Shown here piece by piece: positions 1 through 7,224 of a stretch of DNA of 13,954 nucleotides. The stretch comes from a bacterium (GTDB taxonomy: Bacteria; Chloroflexota; Dormibacteria; Aeolococcales; Aeolococcaceae). The first letter of the stretch is position 1. The number at the start of each line of letters is the position of its first letter. The notes under the pieces were generated by a model that was not told where the DNA came from, searched no databases, and saw only the letters and a list, made by a program, of their open reading frames with translations. The stretch spans positions 1-13,954 of the forward strand of contig JAJZMA010000118.1 of the NCBI GenBank assembly GCA_021850405.1, given 5' to 3'. The position numbers and the translations under genes are program-made.

Positions 1-675
1 ATCACACTGAACAAGCCCATGGTTGGCATGGCATCCACTCCCAATGGAGAGGGGTACTGGCTGGTAGCTGCAGATGGCGGCATCTTCCCGTTTGGCAACG
101 CCGTAGGCTACGGCTCTACTGGAGGCATGAAGCTCAACACCACAATAGCTGGAATGGCTGCTACTCCAGATGGAGCGGGATACTGGCTGGTCGGTGCTGA
201 CGGGGCAGTATTCCCGTTCGGTGACGCTGTGAACTATGGCTCAATGGCAGGGCAGTACATCAGCGCACCTGTTGTCGGGATTGTGTCCACTCCAGATGGC
301 AAGGGCTACTGGATGGTTGGCAGCGACGGCAACGTGTATGCGTTTGGTGACGCTGTGAGCTATGGCTCAATGGCAGGGCAGCATCTCAACAAGCCGGTGG
401 TCGGCATGGCTGCAACTCCAGATGGCAAGGGCTACTGGCTGGTGGCTGCAGATGGCGGCATCTTCCCGTTTGGTGATGCTGGAGGATATGGATCAACCGG
501 AGACATTCATCTCAACAAGCCGGTGGTCGGCATGGCTGCAACTCCAGATGGCAAGGGCTACTGGCTGGTGGCTGCGGATGGCGGTATCTTCCCATTTGGT
601 GATGCCGGAGGATATGGATCAACCGGCAACATCACACTGAACAAGCCCATGGTTGGTATGGCGGGCGTCGCCTAG
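1..675 (+). CDS. Tandem-repeat protein, C-terminal part (5' end outside window)
   Basis: The reading frame is open from the first base, so this is the C-terminal end of a longer protein; the stop is TAG at 673-675. The visible part is five consecutive 42-residue units followed by a short stub (MVGMAGVA). Each unit reads roughly VVGMAATPDGKGYWLVAADG, then GIFPFGDAGGYGSTG and a short Asn/Lys/Pro linker. Repeats of this GYWLV/DGGIF/FGDA kind are known from many Acidimicrobiia and related actinobacterial proteins, usually as a C-terminal array behind a secreted or enzymatic domain; I infer a beta-propeller-like extracellular fold. No catalytic domain, signal peptide or anchor is visible here because the N-terminus is missing. 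The biological role cannot be named. Codon use is less GC-rich than in the ABC genes of this window. Coding status is near certain from the periodic protein pattern. Confidence 0.9.
   Translation: MTLNKPMVGMASTPNGEGYWLVAADGGIFPFGNAVGYGSTGGMKLNTTIAGMAATPDGAGYWLVGADGAVFPFGDAVNYGSMAGQYISAPVVGIVSTPDGKGYWMVGSDGNVYAFGDAVSYGSMAGQHLNKPVVGMAATPDGKGYWLVAADGGIFPFGDAGGYGSTGDIHLNKPVVGMAATPDGKGYWLVAADGGIFPFGDAGGYGSTGNITLNKPMVGMAGVA
19..648 (+). repeat. Five in-frame 126-bp tandem repeats
   Basis: Units begin at 19, 145, 271, 397 and 523 and each encodes 42 residues. Units 4 and 5 are almost identical in DNA: their first 100 or so bases differ only at four synonymous third positions (near 453, 462, 471 and 483 of unit 4), and most change is in the linker. 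Bases 1-32 match 631-662 except for one base, so the unit preceding the window ended with the same linker as unit 5. This indicates recent duplication or gene conversion inside the array. It is a coding repeat, not CRISPR. Confidence 0.9.
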
Positions 676-816
676 GAAGAAACAGCGGTTCGCTGGAAGA
701 AGGCTGGGGGTCTAACTCTCCAGAGGGCCGGCACCGCGGCTCCAGGAGGCATGTCTGTCGGCGGGTTGCGGTCGGCAGGGGAACGGGAATTCGTGGCTCT
801 GCCCACTCGGGAAGCT

Positions 817-834
817 GCAGGGCCCCTGCCTTTT
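817..834 (+). terminator. Possible Rho-independent terminator after the repeat protein
   Basis: GCAGG (817-821) pairs with CCTGC (825-829) around a three-base loop and is followed by C and four T. It lies about 140 bases past the repeat-protein stop, in the 234-base gap (676-909) before the convergent MFS gene. The T-run is short and the distance long, so the call is tentative. I see no gene in the rest of that gap. Confidence 0.3.
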
Positions 835-909
835 GGTAGCTTCGGCGGGCGTCGTTGAGCAGGGGTCGGTTTGCTTGTGCCCAGGTAGCGCCGCAGCAGG
901 GGAACCAGT

Positions 910-2187
910 TCAGTTTGCCTCGGCTGCGGGACTGGCCCCCGATGGTTCCATTGCCGCGATTGCTGGAGTATGTGCTTCCCGTTGCACAAACAGGATAACT
1001 ACAAGCCCTACACCCAGCGCTGTGATTCCCCCGGAAGCGACACCCCACCGCGCTCCGAGCAGCTGGGCAATCCAGCCCACCAGTGGTGCACCGACTGGAG
1101 TGCTACCCATCAGGGCTATGGAGTAGAGCGCCATAACCCTGCCGCGCATCTGCCGGCTGGAGCGCAGGAGCAGGTTGGTGCTAACCAGGGCCGAGAAGGC
1201 AATCCCGGCTGCTCCGGTCGGGATGAGGAAGATGGCTGCCATGGCAATCCCTGGAGAGGCAGCTGCGCCCAGCATGAACAAGCCAAAAAGCGCGGCCAGT
1301 ACGGCAATGGCCCGCGTCGAGACGGTACGGCGGAGGCTCGCAACGAGCAGGCCCCCAGCCACAGATCCTGCTCCCTGCACCGAAAGCAAAAGACCGTATC
1401 CAGCCGCCCCATCATGGAAGGTGGAGCTTGACAGCAGCGCCAGGCTGACCTGGAACTCGAAGGTCATTGCCCCTATGAACAGCATCATCAGCAGGAGCGT
1501 TCGAAGCGTTGGGTTGCTCCATGCATAGGCGATTCCCTCCCTGACCTGTCCGCGTGCGGTCGATATCTTTTCCCGGAGGTTCAGCTCACTTGTGCGCATC
1601 ATGAGGAGGGCAGCGATTGCGGCCAGATAGGAGATGGCGTTGGCAAAAAAGCAGGGGGCAATTCCTGCCCCGGCAATGAGCGCGGCCGCAACGCCTGGCC
1701 CTACCATGCGGGTTGCGTTCATGACAACACTGTTAAGACTGACCGCATTGGAGACCATTTTTGCTCCGACCATGTCAACCACAAAGGCTTGCCTGGTGGG
1801 GTTGTCAAATGCGTTTACGCAGCCAAGCAGGAGGGCAAGCAGATACACCAGGGGGATGGTCGCAAGACCTGTGGCAGTAAGGACGCCCAGGATGGTAGCC
1901 AGCAGTCCAAATATTACCTGCGTGACCAGCAACAGCTTGCGCTTGCTGACCCGGTCTGCGATCAGGCCCCCATAGGCGCCCAGCAGGAGTACGGGGAGAA
2001 ACTGCAGGGCCACTACTGTCCCGAGTGCCACCCCGCTATGGGTAAGCTTTAGCACCAGCCAGGCCTGGGCAACCGTCTGGGTCCAGGTTCCAGTCACTGA
2101 GATTATCTGGCCCACAAAGAACAGTCGGTAGTTGCGAATACGCAGCGAGGGGAAGGTGCGGTCCAGTAATCGGCTGGCGGTTTTCAA
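910..2187 (-). CDS. MFS exporter of the DHA3 type (drug:H+ antiporter-like)
   Basis: A 425-residue integral membrane protein, the normal length for a 12-helix major facilitator. The family shows in three places. The TM2-TM3 loop motif A is GGLIADRVSKRK at about residues 73-84. The stretch at 126-165 contains FDNPTRQAFVVDMVG and NATRMVGPG, typical of the MFS_3/EntS-like DHA3 group. Hydrophobic segments are spread over the whole length. The family exports drugs, siderophores or other small molecules using the proton gradient; the substrate cannot be read from sequence. The start is a TTG at 2185-2187, chosen because the protein begins with the usual short amphipathic stretch before TM1 and because GAGGG lies about eight bases upstream. 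The C-terminal tail after the last helix is short and Ala-rich. It lies downstream of tRNA-Gln on the same strand, separated by a hairpin, and no promoter of its own is evident. Confidence 0.9.
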   Translation of the reverse strand: MKTASRLLDRTFPSLRIRNYRLFFVGQIISVTGTWTQTVAQAWLVLKLTHSGVALGTVVALQFLPVLLLGAYGGLIADRVSKRKLLLVTQVIFGLLATILGVLTATGLATIPLVYLLALLLGCVNAFDNPTRQAFVVDMVGAKMVSNAVSLNSVVMNATRMVGPGVAAALIAGAGIAPCFFANAISYLAAIAALLMMRTSELNLREKISTARGQVREGIAYAWSNPTLRTLLLMMLFIGAMTFEFQVSLALLSSSTFHDGAAGYGLLLSVQGAGSVAGGLLVASLRRTVSTRAIAVLAALFGLFMLGAAASPGIAMAAIFLIPTGAAGIAFSALVSTNLLLRSSRQMRGRVMALYSIALMGSTPVGAPLVGWIAQLLGARWGVASGGITALGVGLVVILFVQREAHTPAIAAMEPSGASPAAEAN

Positions 2188-2232
2188 TGGGGGTCCCTCA
2201 ACTCTCTGGCGTACGGGGCAGCACAGCGCAGA

Positions 2233-2249
2233 AGCCAGGATGCCTGGCT
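2233..2249 (-). terminator. Hairpin 3' of tRNA-Gln, probable terminator or processing element
   Basis: On the minus strand AGCCAGG, loop CAT, then CCTGGCT form a perfect 7-bp stem starting 15 bases after the tRNA 3' end. The tail (TCTGCGC) has few T residues, so termination may be weak and some read-through into the MFS gene is possible. Confidence 0.45.
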
Positions 2250-2263
2250 CCTTTGGTGCCGTG

Positions 2264-2335
2264 CTGGGGAGGCAGGGTTCGAACCTGCGAATGGCGGATT
2301 CAAAGTCCGCTGCCTTACCACTTGGCGACTCCCCA
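2264..2335 (-). tRNA. tRNA-Gln (anticodon UUG)
   Basis: The 72-nt minus-strand sequence folds as a complete cloverleaf. The acceptor stem is TGGGGAG/CTCCCCA with discriminator G. The D arm carries AAGTGGTAAGG. The anticodon stem is GCGGA/TCCGC around loop CTTTGAA, giving anticodon TTG at plus positions 2301-2303. The T arm is GCAGG-TTCGAAC-CCTGC. The U1-A72 pair and G73 are the usual identity features of bacterial tRNA-Gln. The 3' CCA is not encoded (the next bases are CAC), so it must be added after transcription. It reads CAA codons. It stands divergent to glmU. Confidence 0.96.
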
Positions 2336-2345
2336 CTGTACCGAT

Positions 2346-2375
2346 ATGGTACATCCCGGTAAGAGCTCTCCCCAA
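2346..2375 (-). promoter_or_regulatory. Probable promoter of tRNA-Gln
   Basis: On the minus strand TTGGGG (2375-2370) and TACCAT (2351-2346) are 18 bases apart, a sigma70-like -35/-10 pair. The -10 ends ten bases before the mature tRNA 5' end. Position and spacing fit a tRNA promoter; strength and exact start are inferred. Confidence 0.5.
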
Positions 2376-2537
2376 GCCGATCATCTGCCTCCTATGTCCT
2401 GCTTTTGCCTGGACTAAGCGCCTGGGCACCCCCTCATGTTTCTGGCGCACGTCTCTCTCCATCTGGGTCTGACTGGCTCGTTCGCGGCACAGGAGCCACC
2501 TCTCTCCCGTGTCCGGCGAGACCGCCGTACATCTCCG

Positions 2538-2543
2538 TATACT
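2538..2543 (+). promoter_or_regulatory. -10 element TATACT upstream of glmU
   Basis: TATACT lies nine bases before the ATG at 2553. A start about seven bases past it would give a leader of only two or three bases, so the mRNA would be essentially leaderless; this agrees with the lack of a Shine-Dalgarno before this ATG. No good -35 is visible. Apart from this element and the tRNA promoter, I see nothing else in 2376-2552. Confidence 0.5.
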
Positions 2544-2552
2544 TGCCCTTAC

Positions 2553-3935
2553 ATGCTTGATACCCCCCAGGCGGTCATCCTTGCCGCAGGGCGCAGTACG
2601 CGTATGGCGAGCCGCAGGTCCAAGCTGCTTCAACAGCTGGATGGTCGTGCGCTGATCCATCTGGTACTCGATGCGGTGGAGGCTGCCGGTTTTTCTCCAG
2701 TGGTGGTCGTGCCCAGCTCGGATCGCTCAGTTTCGGCTGAAATTGGTGAGCGGGCAGTCTGTGTTCCCCAGCAACAGCCACTTGGTAGTGGTGATGCACT
2801 GCGCTCGGTACCAGAGGAGCTACGCACCCAGGGCGTGGTGCTGGTGGTGAATGGAGACCTGCCCCTGCTGAGGCCCGGAACCATTGGCCAGCTTTGTGCG
2901 GAAAGGGAGCGTGCTGCTGCCAGCTGCGCCTTGCTCACAGCAACGCTGGAAGAGCCTTCAGGGTGGGGGAGGGTCGTGCGGGACCGCGAGGGGAAGGTTG
3001 AGAAGATACTGGAGGAACGCGACCTTGAGCCTGCCCAGACCGCGCTCAAGGAGTGCAACGCCGGAGTTTATGCCTTCTGGGGCGCGGCCCTCTGGCCGCT
3101 CCTTTCCAGGCTTACAACCAGAAATGCCCAGGGCGAGTACTATCTCACCGAGCTTGTGGAGCTTATGTACCCACGGGTTACCGCCATCCTCTCCGATGAC
3201 CTTGGTGAGGTGCAGGGAGTAAATGACAGGGAGCAGCTGGCGCTTGCCAGCCAGCTGCTGCGCCACCGTACCATTCGACGCCTTATGCAGCATGGCGTGA
3301 CCATTGAGGATCCAGACACCACTTTCATAACCAGCGATGTTGCTGTTGGTCCAGATACCGTGATCCATCCAATGACCACGCTGGGCCGGGGGGTCAGGGT
3401 CGGGGTGGACTGCGAAATTGGGCCCGGAGCCCGGTTGCAGGGGATGCAGGTCGGTGACCGGGTTCGCATCGGTGGATCGGTACTGGAGGATTCACGGATT
3501 GGGGACGACGTTGAGATTGGGGAGTACGTCCGGATCCGCCCTGGCACCATTCTGGCGTCATCAGTCAGGGTGGGCACCCACGCAGAGATAAAGAACAGCA
3601 GTGTGGGCGACCGTTCCCGGATCAGCCATTTTTGCAGCGTGCTCGACAGTGATGTTGGCGAGGACGTGAACATTGGCGCTGGGGTGGTGACCTGTAACTA
3701 TGACGGATCCACCAAGTTCCGGACCGGAATCGGGGCTGGCGCCTTCATTGGGAGCGATGCCATTCTGGTGGCTCCGGTGAATATTGGAGCTGGGGCCTAC
3801 GTGGCGGCTGGTTCAGTCATAACCGCAGACGTGTCCCCAGGCGCCCTTGCCGTTGCCCGGCAGCGGCAGCACGAGGTGGCAGGGTGGGTAGAGCGTCAGC
3901 GTGCCGCTGCCCATAGCGGGAGAGACGGCAGTTGA
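2553..3935 (+). CDS. glmU: Bifunctional GlmU: GlcNAc-1-P uridyltransferase / GlcN-1-P acetyltransferase
   Basis: GlmU makes UDP-GlcNAc, the cytoplasmic precursor of peptidoglycan, in two steps: acetylation of glucosamine-1-P and transfer of UMP. The 460 residues match the usual length. The N-terminal nucleotidyltransferase has LAAGRSTRM (10-18) with Lys24, PLGSGDA (76-82) and NGDLPL (100-105, metal-binding Asp102). From about 255 the left-handed beta-helix of hexapeptide repeats begins. The acetyltransferase site keeps Arg329, Lys347, His359 (the E. coli His363 position), Asn373, Asn382-Tyr383 and Lys388. Odd: the segment normally HLxYxGD reads HFCSVLD, so the substrate-contacting Tyr (E. coli Tyr366) is Ser362. 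The frame is open for 39 further codons upstream (from 2436), but the ATG at 2553 fits the family start and the -10 spacing. The stop overlaps the prs start by four bases. Confidence 0.96.
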   Translation: MLDTPQAVILAAGRSTRMASRRSKLLQQLDGRALIHLVLDAVEAAGFSPVVVVPSSDRSVSAEIGERAVCVPQQQPLGSGDALRSVPEELRTQGVVLVVNGDLPLLRPGTIGQLCAERERAAASCALLTATLEEPSGWGRVVRDREGKVEKILEERDLEPAQTALKECNAGVYAFWGAALWPLLSRLTTRNAQGEYYLTELVELMYPRVTAILSDDLGEVQGVNDREQLALASQLLRHRTIRRLMQHGVTIEDPDTTFITSDVAVGPDTVIHPMTTLGRGVRVGVDCEIGPGARLQGMQVGDRVRIGGSVLEDSRIGDDVEIGEYVRIRPGTILASSVRVGTHAEIKNSSVGDRSRISHFCSVLDSDVGEDVNIGAGVVTCNYDGSTKFRTGIGAGAFIGSDAILVAPVNIGAGAYVAAGSVITADVSPGALAVARQRQHEVAGWVERQRAAAHSGRDGS

Positions 3936-4885
3936 GTACCAGTCAGCATGGCGATCTCGTCCTCCTCTCAGGCTCTGCCAATCACTTCCTCGCCCAGCGT
4001 GTAGCAGATTACATCGGCCAGCCACTGGCCGCCATGGATGTGACTGTCTTTACGGATGGGGAGTTTGATGTAAAGATCCATCAGTCCATCCGGGGCAAGG
4101 ATGTGTTTGTTGTGCAGCCTACGTGCCGACCGGTCAATGAGAACCTGGTACAGCTTTTTATAATTCTCGATGCACTCCGGCGCGCCTCGGCAGCACGGAT
4201 TACTGCGGTGATTCCGTATTACGGCTATCAGCGGAAAGAGAAAAAAACACAGCCCCGTGACCCGATAAGTGCCAAACTTATGGCCAATATCATCGAAATG
4301 GCCGGTGCCAGCCGGATCATTGCGCTGGATCTCCATGCGGATGCCATCCAGGGTTTTTTTGATATTCCTGTCGATGCCCTTACCGCCTCGAAGATCCTGG
4401 CCCGGCATATTGTCCAGCGGGACTGCGGGCGGCTGGTGGTGGTCTCACCGGATACTGGTGGAGCGCTCCGTGCCAGGGCGCTGGCCCGGCGCCTGGATGC
4501 ACCCATAGCAATAATTGACAAACGGCGTCCCAAGGCAGAGCAGGTCGAAGTAGTCCATGTGGTTGGCGATGTCGAAGGTGCGCACTGCGTGGTGGTAGAC
4601 GACCTGATAAGCACAGGGCGGACACTGGCCAGCGCCGCCACGGCCCTGATGGCGAGCGGAGCAACCTCAGTCGACGTTGTGGCAACTCATGGCGTATTCA
4701 GCGAGGGGGCGCTGGAGCTGCTCGATTCCGCTCCCATCGACCAGGTATGCGTTACAGACACAGTCCCTCTTCCCGATCTGGTCGAGCCGCACGCTAAACT
4801 GGTGGTGCTCAGTGTTGCCCCACTTCTCGCAGAGGCCATTCTGCGGGTGCATGAGGGACGTAGCGTGAGCGAGCTTTTCCAATGA
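3932..4885 (+). CDS. prs: Ribose-phosphate pyrophosphokinase (PRPP synthetase)
   Basis: Makes PRPP from ribose-5-phosphate and ATP for purine, pyrimidine, His, Trp and NAD synthesis. At 317 residues it has the standard length of class I enzymes. Visible motifs are QPTCRPVNENL (62-72), PYYGYQRKEKK (95-105, flexible ATP-binding loop), DLHADAIQGFFD (133-144, metal and ATP site), DKRRPK (196-201, catalytic Lys/Arg loop) and VVDDLISTGRTL (221-232, ribose-phosphate binding loop). The loop reads RKEKK where E. coli has RQDRR, a conservative change. The start is TTG at 3932, overlapping the glmU stop in TTGA, with GGGAGAG seven bases upstream, so translation is probably coupled. Pairing with glmU is common in actinobacteria and joins two nucleotide-sugar precursor steps in one transcript. 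Confidence 0.96.
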   Translation: MSTSQHGDLVLLSGSANHFLAQRVADYIGQPLAAMDVTVFTDGEFDVKIHQSIRGKDVFVVQPTCRPVNENLVQLFIILDALRRASAARITAVIPYYGYQRKEKKTQPRDPISAKLMANIIEMAGASRIIALDLHADAIQGFFDIPVDALTASKILARHIVQRDCGRLVVVSPDTGGALRARALARRLDAPIAIIDKRRPKAEQVEVVHVVGDVEGAHCVVVDDLISTGRTLASAATALMASGATSVDVVATHGVFSEGALELLDSAPIDQVCVTDTVPLPDLVEPHAKLVVLSVAPLLAEAILRVHEGRSVSELFQ

Positions 4886-4928
4886 AGAACAGGAGTAAGG
4901 CCCGACCCCAGAGCAGGGATGGGCACGC

Positions 4929-6407
4929 ATGACCATCTACGTTGTCATACTGGTGGTATCCCTGATTGCTGCTGCGCTTGCCGCTGCGGCTGAGACATCA
5001 CTTACCAGTGTCAGCCGGATGCGGATACGGCTTCTTGCCGATGAGGGCAATTCCAGGGCGCGGGCTGTCTTCCGACTGCGTGCAGATCCCAACCGTTACC
5101 TTTCCACCATACTTGCGGTAAATACAGTGGCGGTCATCGCGGCGTCTACGGCTGCTGCCCTTATTGGGGTGGAATATGCCAGGTCCATCTCCCAGGCCCT
5201 GATAACTGTTGTCCTTTCCCTGGTTGTACTCATCGCATGTGAAATTGCGCCCAAGACCTTTGCCTTGCGCTTTAGCGAAAAGCTGGCACTTGCACTGGTA
5301 GGACCAGTGACAGTGGTCACCACTGTGCTTCGCCCTGTTATTTTTGCCCTTACCGCAATTGCTGCCGCCCTGGTGCGCCCGTTCAGCGGGGGCGGGGCCC
5401 TTCCTGGCCCATTTATGACAGAGGATGACGTGAAACTCATGATTACGGTGGGCGAAGAGCAGGGCGTGGTGGAGCAGGAAGAGCGCGAGATGATCCATGG
5501 GGTGCTGGACATGACCGATAAGTCTGTCAAGGAGATCATGGTGCCGCGGGTCGACGTGATTGGGCTTTCGGTGGACAAGCACGCCAGCGACATGATTTCG
5601 CTCATTCTCGAGCATGGACATTCACGGGTTCCGGTTTACGAGGAGAGCATAGACAACATCGTAGGTGTTGTCTATGCCAAGGATCTCCTGCAGCATGGAG
5701 TGCGGTCAGACGACGCGACACCGATCCGGGAGCTTGCCCGGGAGCCACTTTTTACTCCCGAAACAAAGAAGGTGGGAGAGCTTCTTCATGAGATGCAGGA
5801 GCGAAAGATACATCTCGCAGTAGTGGTGGATGAGTACGGTGGCACCGCAGGGATAATAACGATTGAGGACATGATCGAAGAGATTGTGGGCCCCATCCGG
5901 GATGAATACGATACGGCCGAGCCGGAGGAGATGCAGTTTCTCTCAGACCGGGAAGTGCTGCTCCAGGCACGCGTATCAATCGATGATGTCTGTGAGCTGC
6001 TGCACATGGACGTTCCGGATGTAGATGCGGACTCAATCGGTGGCCTGGTGTACGAGTTGCTGGGAGAGATCCCCAAGGCAGGAGAGGTGGTGACGCTTGG
6101 CAACGCTGAGATAGTGGTGGAATCGATCCGGAGGCAGAGTATTCAGTCGGTGCGTGTGCGCAGTCCTGAGCCGTTCTTCCGGCCCTCCAGTGCGCCAAGC
6201 GCAGGTGGCGAGGACGTTCAGGCCCCGGCAGTGCCAGTCCTGGCGGAAGCAGTCGGTACTGACACGGCACCTTTGCCCACTTCCCCAGAGTCGCTCTCCG
6301 GGCAGCAGGCTGGCCTGGGCGCAGCGCATGGCGAGGCTGACACGAAAGATGAGGGAGCCGCAGAAGAGGAGAGCGAGCCTCCACCAGTGCAGGAGAACGG
6401 GACCTAG
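4929..6407 (+). CDS. CNNM/CBS-domain membrane protein (hemolysin C / CorC family)
   Basis: A 492-residue membrane protein. A CNNM (DUF21) transmembrane domain occupies about 1-150, with helices near 3-22, 60-82, 90-108 and 120-150 and the conserved EIAPKTFAL at 105-113. It is followed by the cytoplasmic sequence MTEDDVKLMI, two CBS domains (about 200-255, starting MVPRVDV; and 265-320, with VVDEYGGTAGIITIEDMIEEIVG at 299-321) and a CorC_HlyC domain (about 335-410). Relatives take part in Mg2+ or Co2+ transport and divalent-cation resistance; the old name hemolysin is misleading. The last 75 residues are Pro/Ala/Glu-rich, probably disordered, and longer than usual. The ATG has AGGGA nine bases upstream. 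It sits 43 bases after prs and four bases before recO, so it probably shares their transcript. The ion transported is not determinable here. Confidence 0.92.
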   Translation: MTIYVVILVVSLIAAALAAAAETSLTSVSRMRIRLLADEGNSRARAVFRLRADPNRYLSTILAVNTVAVIAASTAAALIGVEYARSISQALITVVLSLVVLIACEIAPKTFALRFSEKLALALVGPVTVVTTVLRPVIFALTAIAAALVRPFSGGGALPGPFMTEDDVKLMITVGEEQGVVEQEEREMIHGVLDMTDKSVKEIMVPRVDVIGLSVDKHASDMISLILEHGHSRVPVYEESIDNIVGVVYAKDLLQHGVRSDDATPIRELAREPLFTPETKKVGELLHEMQERKIHLAVVVDEYGGTAGIITIEDMIEEIVGPIRDEYDTAEPEEMQFLSDREVLLQARVSIDDVCELLHMDVPDVDADSIGGLVYELLGEIPKAGEVVTLGNAEIVVESIRRQSIQSVRVRSPEPFFRPSSAPSAGGEDVQAPAVPVLAEAVGTDTAPLPTSPESLSGQQAGLGAAHGEADTKDEGAAEEESEPPPVQENGT

Positions 6408-6411
6408 CCGG

Positions 6412-7155
6412 GTGCCAACCTATACTGAAGAGGGGATTGTGCTGCGGCGCGCAGACTGGTCAGAGTACGACCGCATTATTACTGTCCTTACCCGTGGGCG
6501 CGGAAAGGTGGCTCTGGTCGCAAGGGGTGTCAGGCGGCCGCAGAGTCGGCTGGCTTCCCATCTGGACCTGTTTACCCATGTCGACCTGGTGCTGGCATCC
6601 GGAAGAGGCACTATGGATGTCATCACTGGTGCCAGGGCCCGCTCCCGGCTGGAGGCAAACTTTGAGCTTGAGCGTGCGACAACGGCAGCAGTATGCGCTG
6701 AGGTACTCGACGCGCTGGTGGATCCAGGGGTCGCTGATCCTGGATTGTTCGATCTTGCCCTCCTGGCTTTCACCGATTGCGGCGCGGCCCCAGATCCGGT
6801 CAAGGGGCTGCTCTGGTTTCTCATCCGGTTTGCGGTACGGTCCGGGTACGCTCCACTGGTGCACGAATGCGCTGCCTGTGGCGTCCTGCTTGAGGCAGAT
6901 GATGGCGGCTTTTCCGGTCGGCTGGGAGGGGTCGTGTGCCCCTCCTGCGCCAGCAGCGGGCACTTTCTTTCCCTTTCCCTGCGGAGTCTGAAGGTGCTGA
7001 GAGTCATCTGTCGCGATGAACGTGAAGTGTTTGGCCGTGTGGCACTACCACGGCAGGAGCAACTCCAGTTGCTTGCGGCTGCGACTGATCTGCTCGGCTA
7101 CCAGGGTGAACATCATTTTCGCTCGGTCCCAGTGCTGGAGGGACTGCTGCAGTAG
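6412..7155 (+). CDS. recO: DNA repair protein RecO
   Basis: RecO loads RecA onto SSB-coated single-stranded DNA in the RecFOR pathway and anneals complementary strands. The 247-residue protein has the family order: an N-terminal OB fold (1-80, beginning TEEGIVLRRADWSEYDRI), a helical middle, and a four-Cys zinc site Cys153-x2-Cys156 ... Cys176-x2-Cys179. The GTG at 6412 is chosen because homology begins immediately after it. The frame is open further upstream, but that stretch lies inside the CNNM gene and does not look like RecO. The four-base gap suggests translational coupling, and no strong Shine-Dalgarno is visible. recO is followed directly by glyS; the uppS gene often found between them in actinobacteria is absent. 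Confidence 0.93.
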   Translation: MPTYTEEGIVLRRADWSEYDRIITVLTRGRGKVALVARGVRRPQSRLASHLDLFTHVDLVLASGRGTMDVITGARARSRLEANFELERATTAAVCAEVLDALVDPGVADPGLFDLALLAFTDCGAAPDPVKGLLWFLIRFAVRSGYAPLVHECAACGVLLEADDGGFSGRLGGVVCPSCASSGHFLSLSLRSLKVLRVICRDEREVFGRVALPRQEQLQLLAAATDLLGYQGEHHFRSVPVLEGLLQ

Positions 7156-7211
7156 GGTGCCCTGCTTTGCCATGTCCAGTGGGCAGAGGGCATTCTGGCG
7201 GGGTTAGCCGC

Positions 7212-7217
7212 TAGACT
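7212..7217 (+). promoter_or_regulatory. -10 element TAGACT at glyS, leaderless arrangement
   Basis: TAGACT is seven bases before the ATG at 7225, the spacing at which transcription would start at the start codon. There is no clear Shine-Dalgarno before that ATG and no clear -35. This suggests that glyS has its own leaderless promoter in the 69-base gap after recO. Confidence 0.45.
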
Positions 7218-7224
7218 AGCCATC

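Noticed and set aside
1..675. Repeat array as a CRISPR or satellite
   Set aside because: The 126-bp units keep one reading frame and encode a known type of protein repeat; there are no spacers.
632..1048. Minus-strand open frames of 138 and 105 codons beyond the MFS gene end
   Set aside because: They overlap the MFS 3' end in another frame and have Pro/Arg/Cys-rich products with no recognisable family, typical of GC-rich shadow frames.
2436..2552. N-terminal extension of GlmU by 39 codons
   Set aside because: The extension is unlike any GlmU start, and the ATG at 2553 fits both family length and the -10 spacing.
6154..6411. Longer RecO start inside the CNNM gene
   Set aside because: RecO similarity begins at the GTG at 6412; the upstream part is the CNNM tail in another frame.
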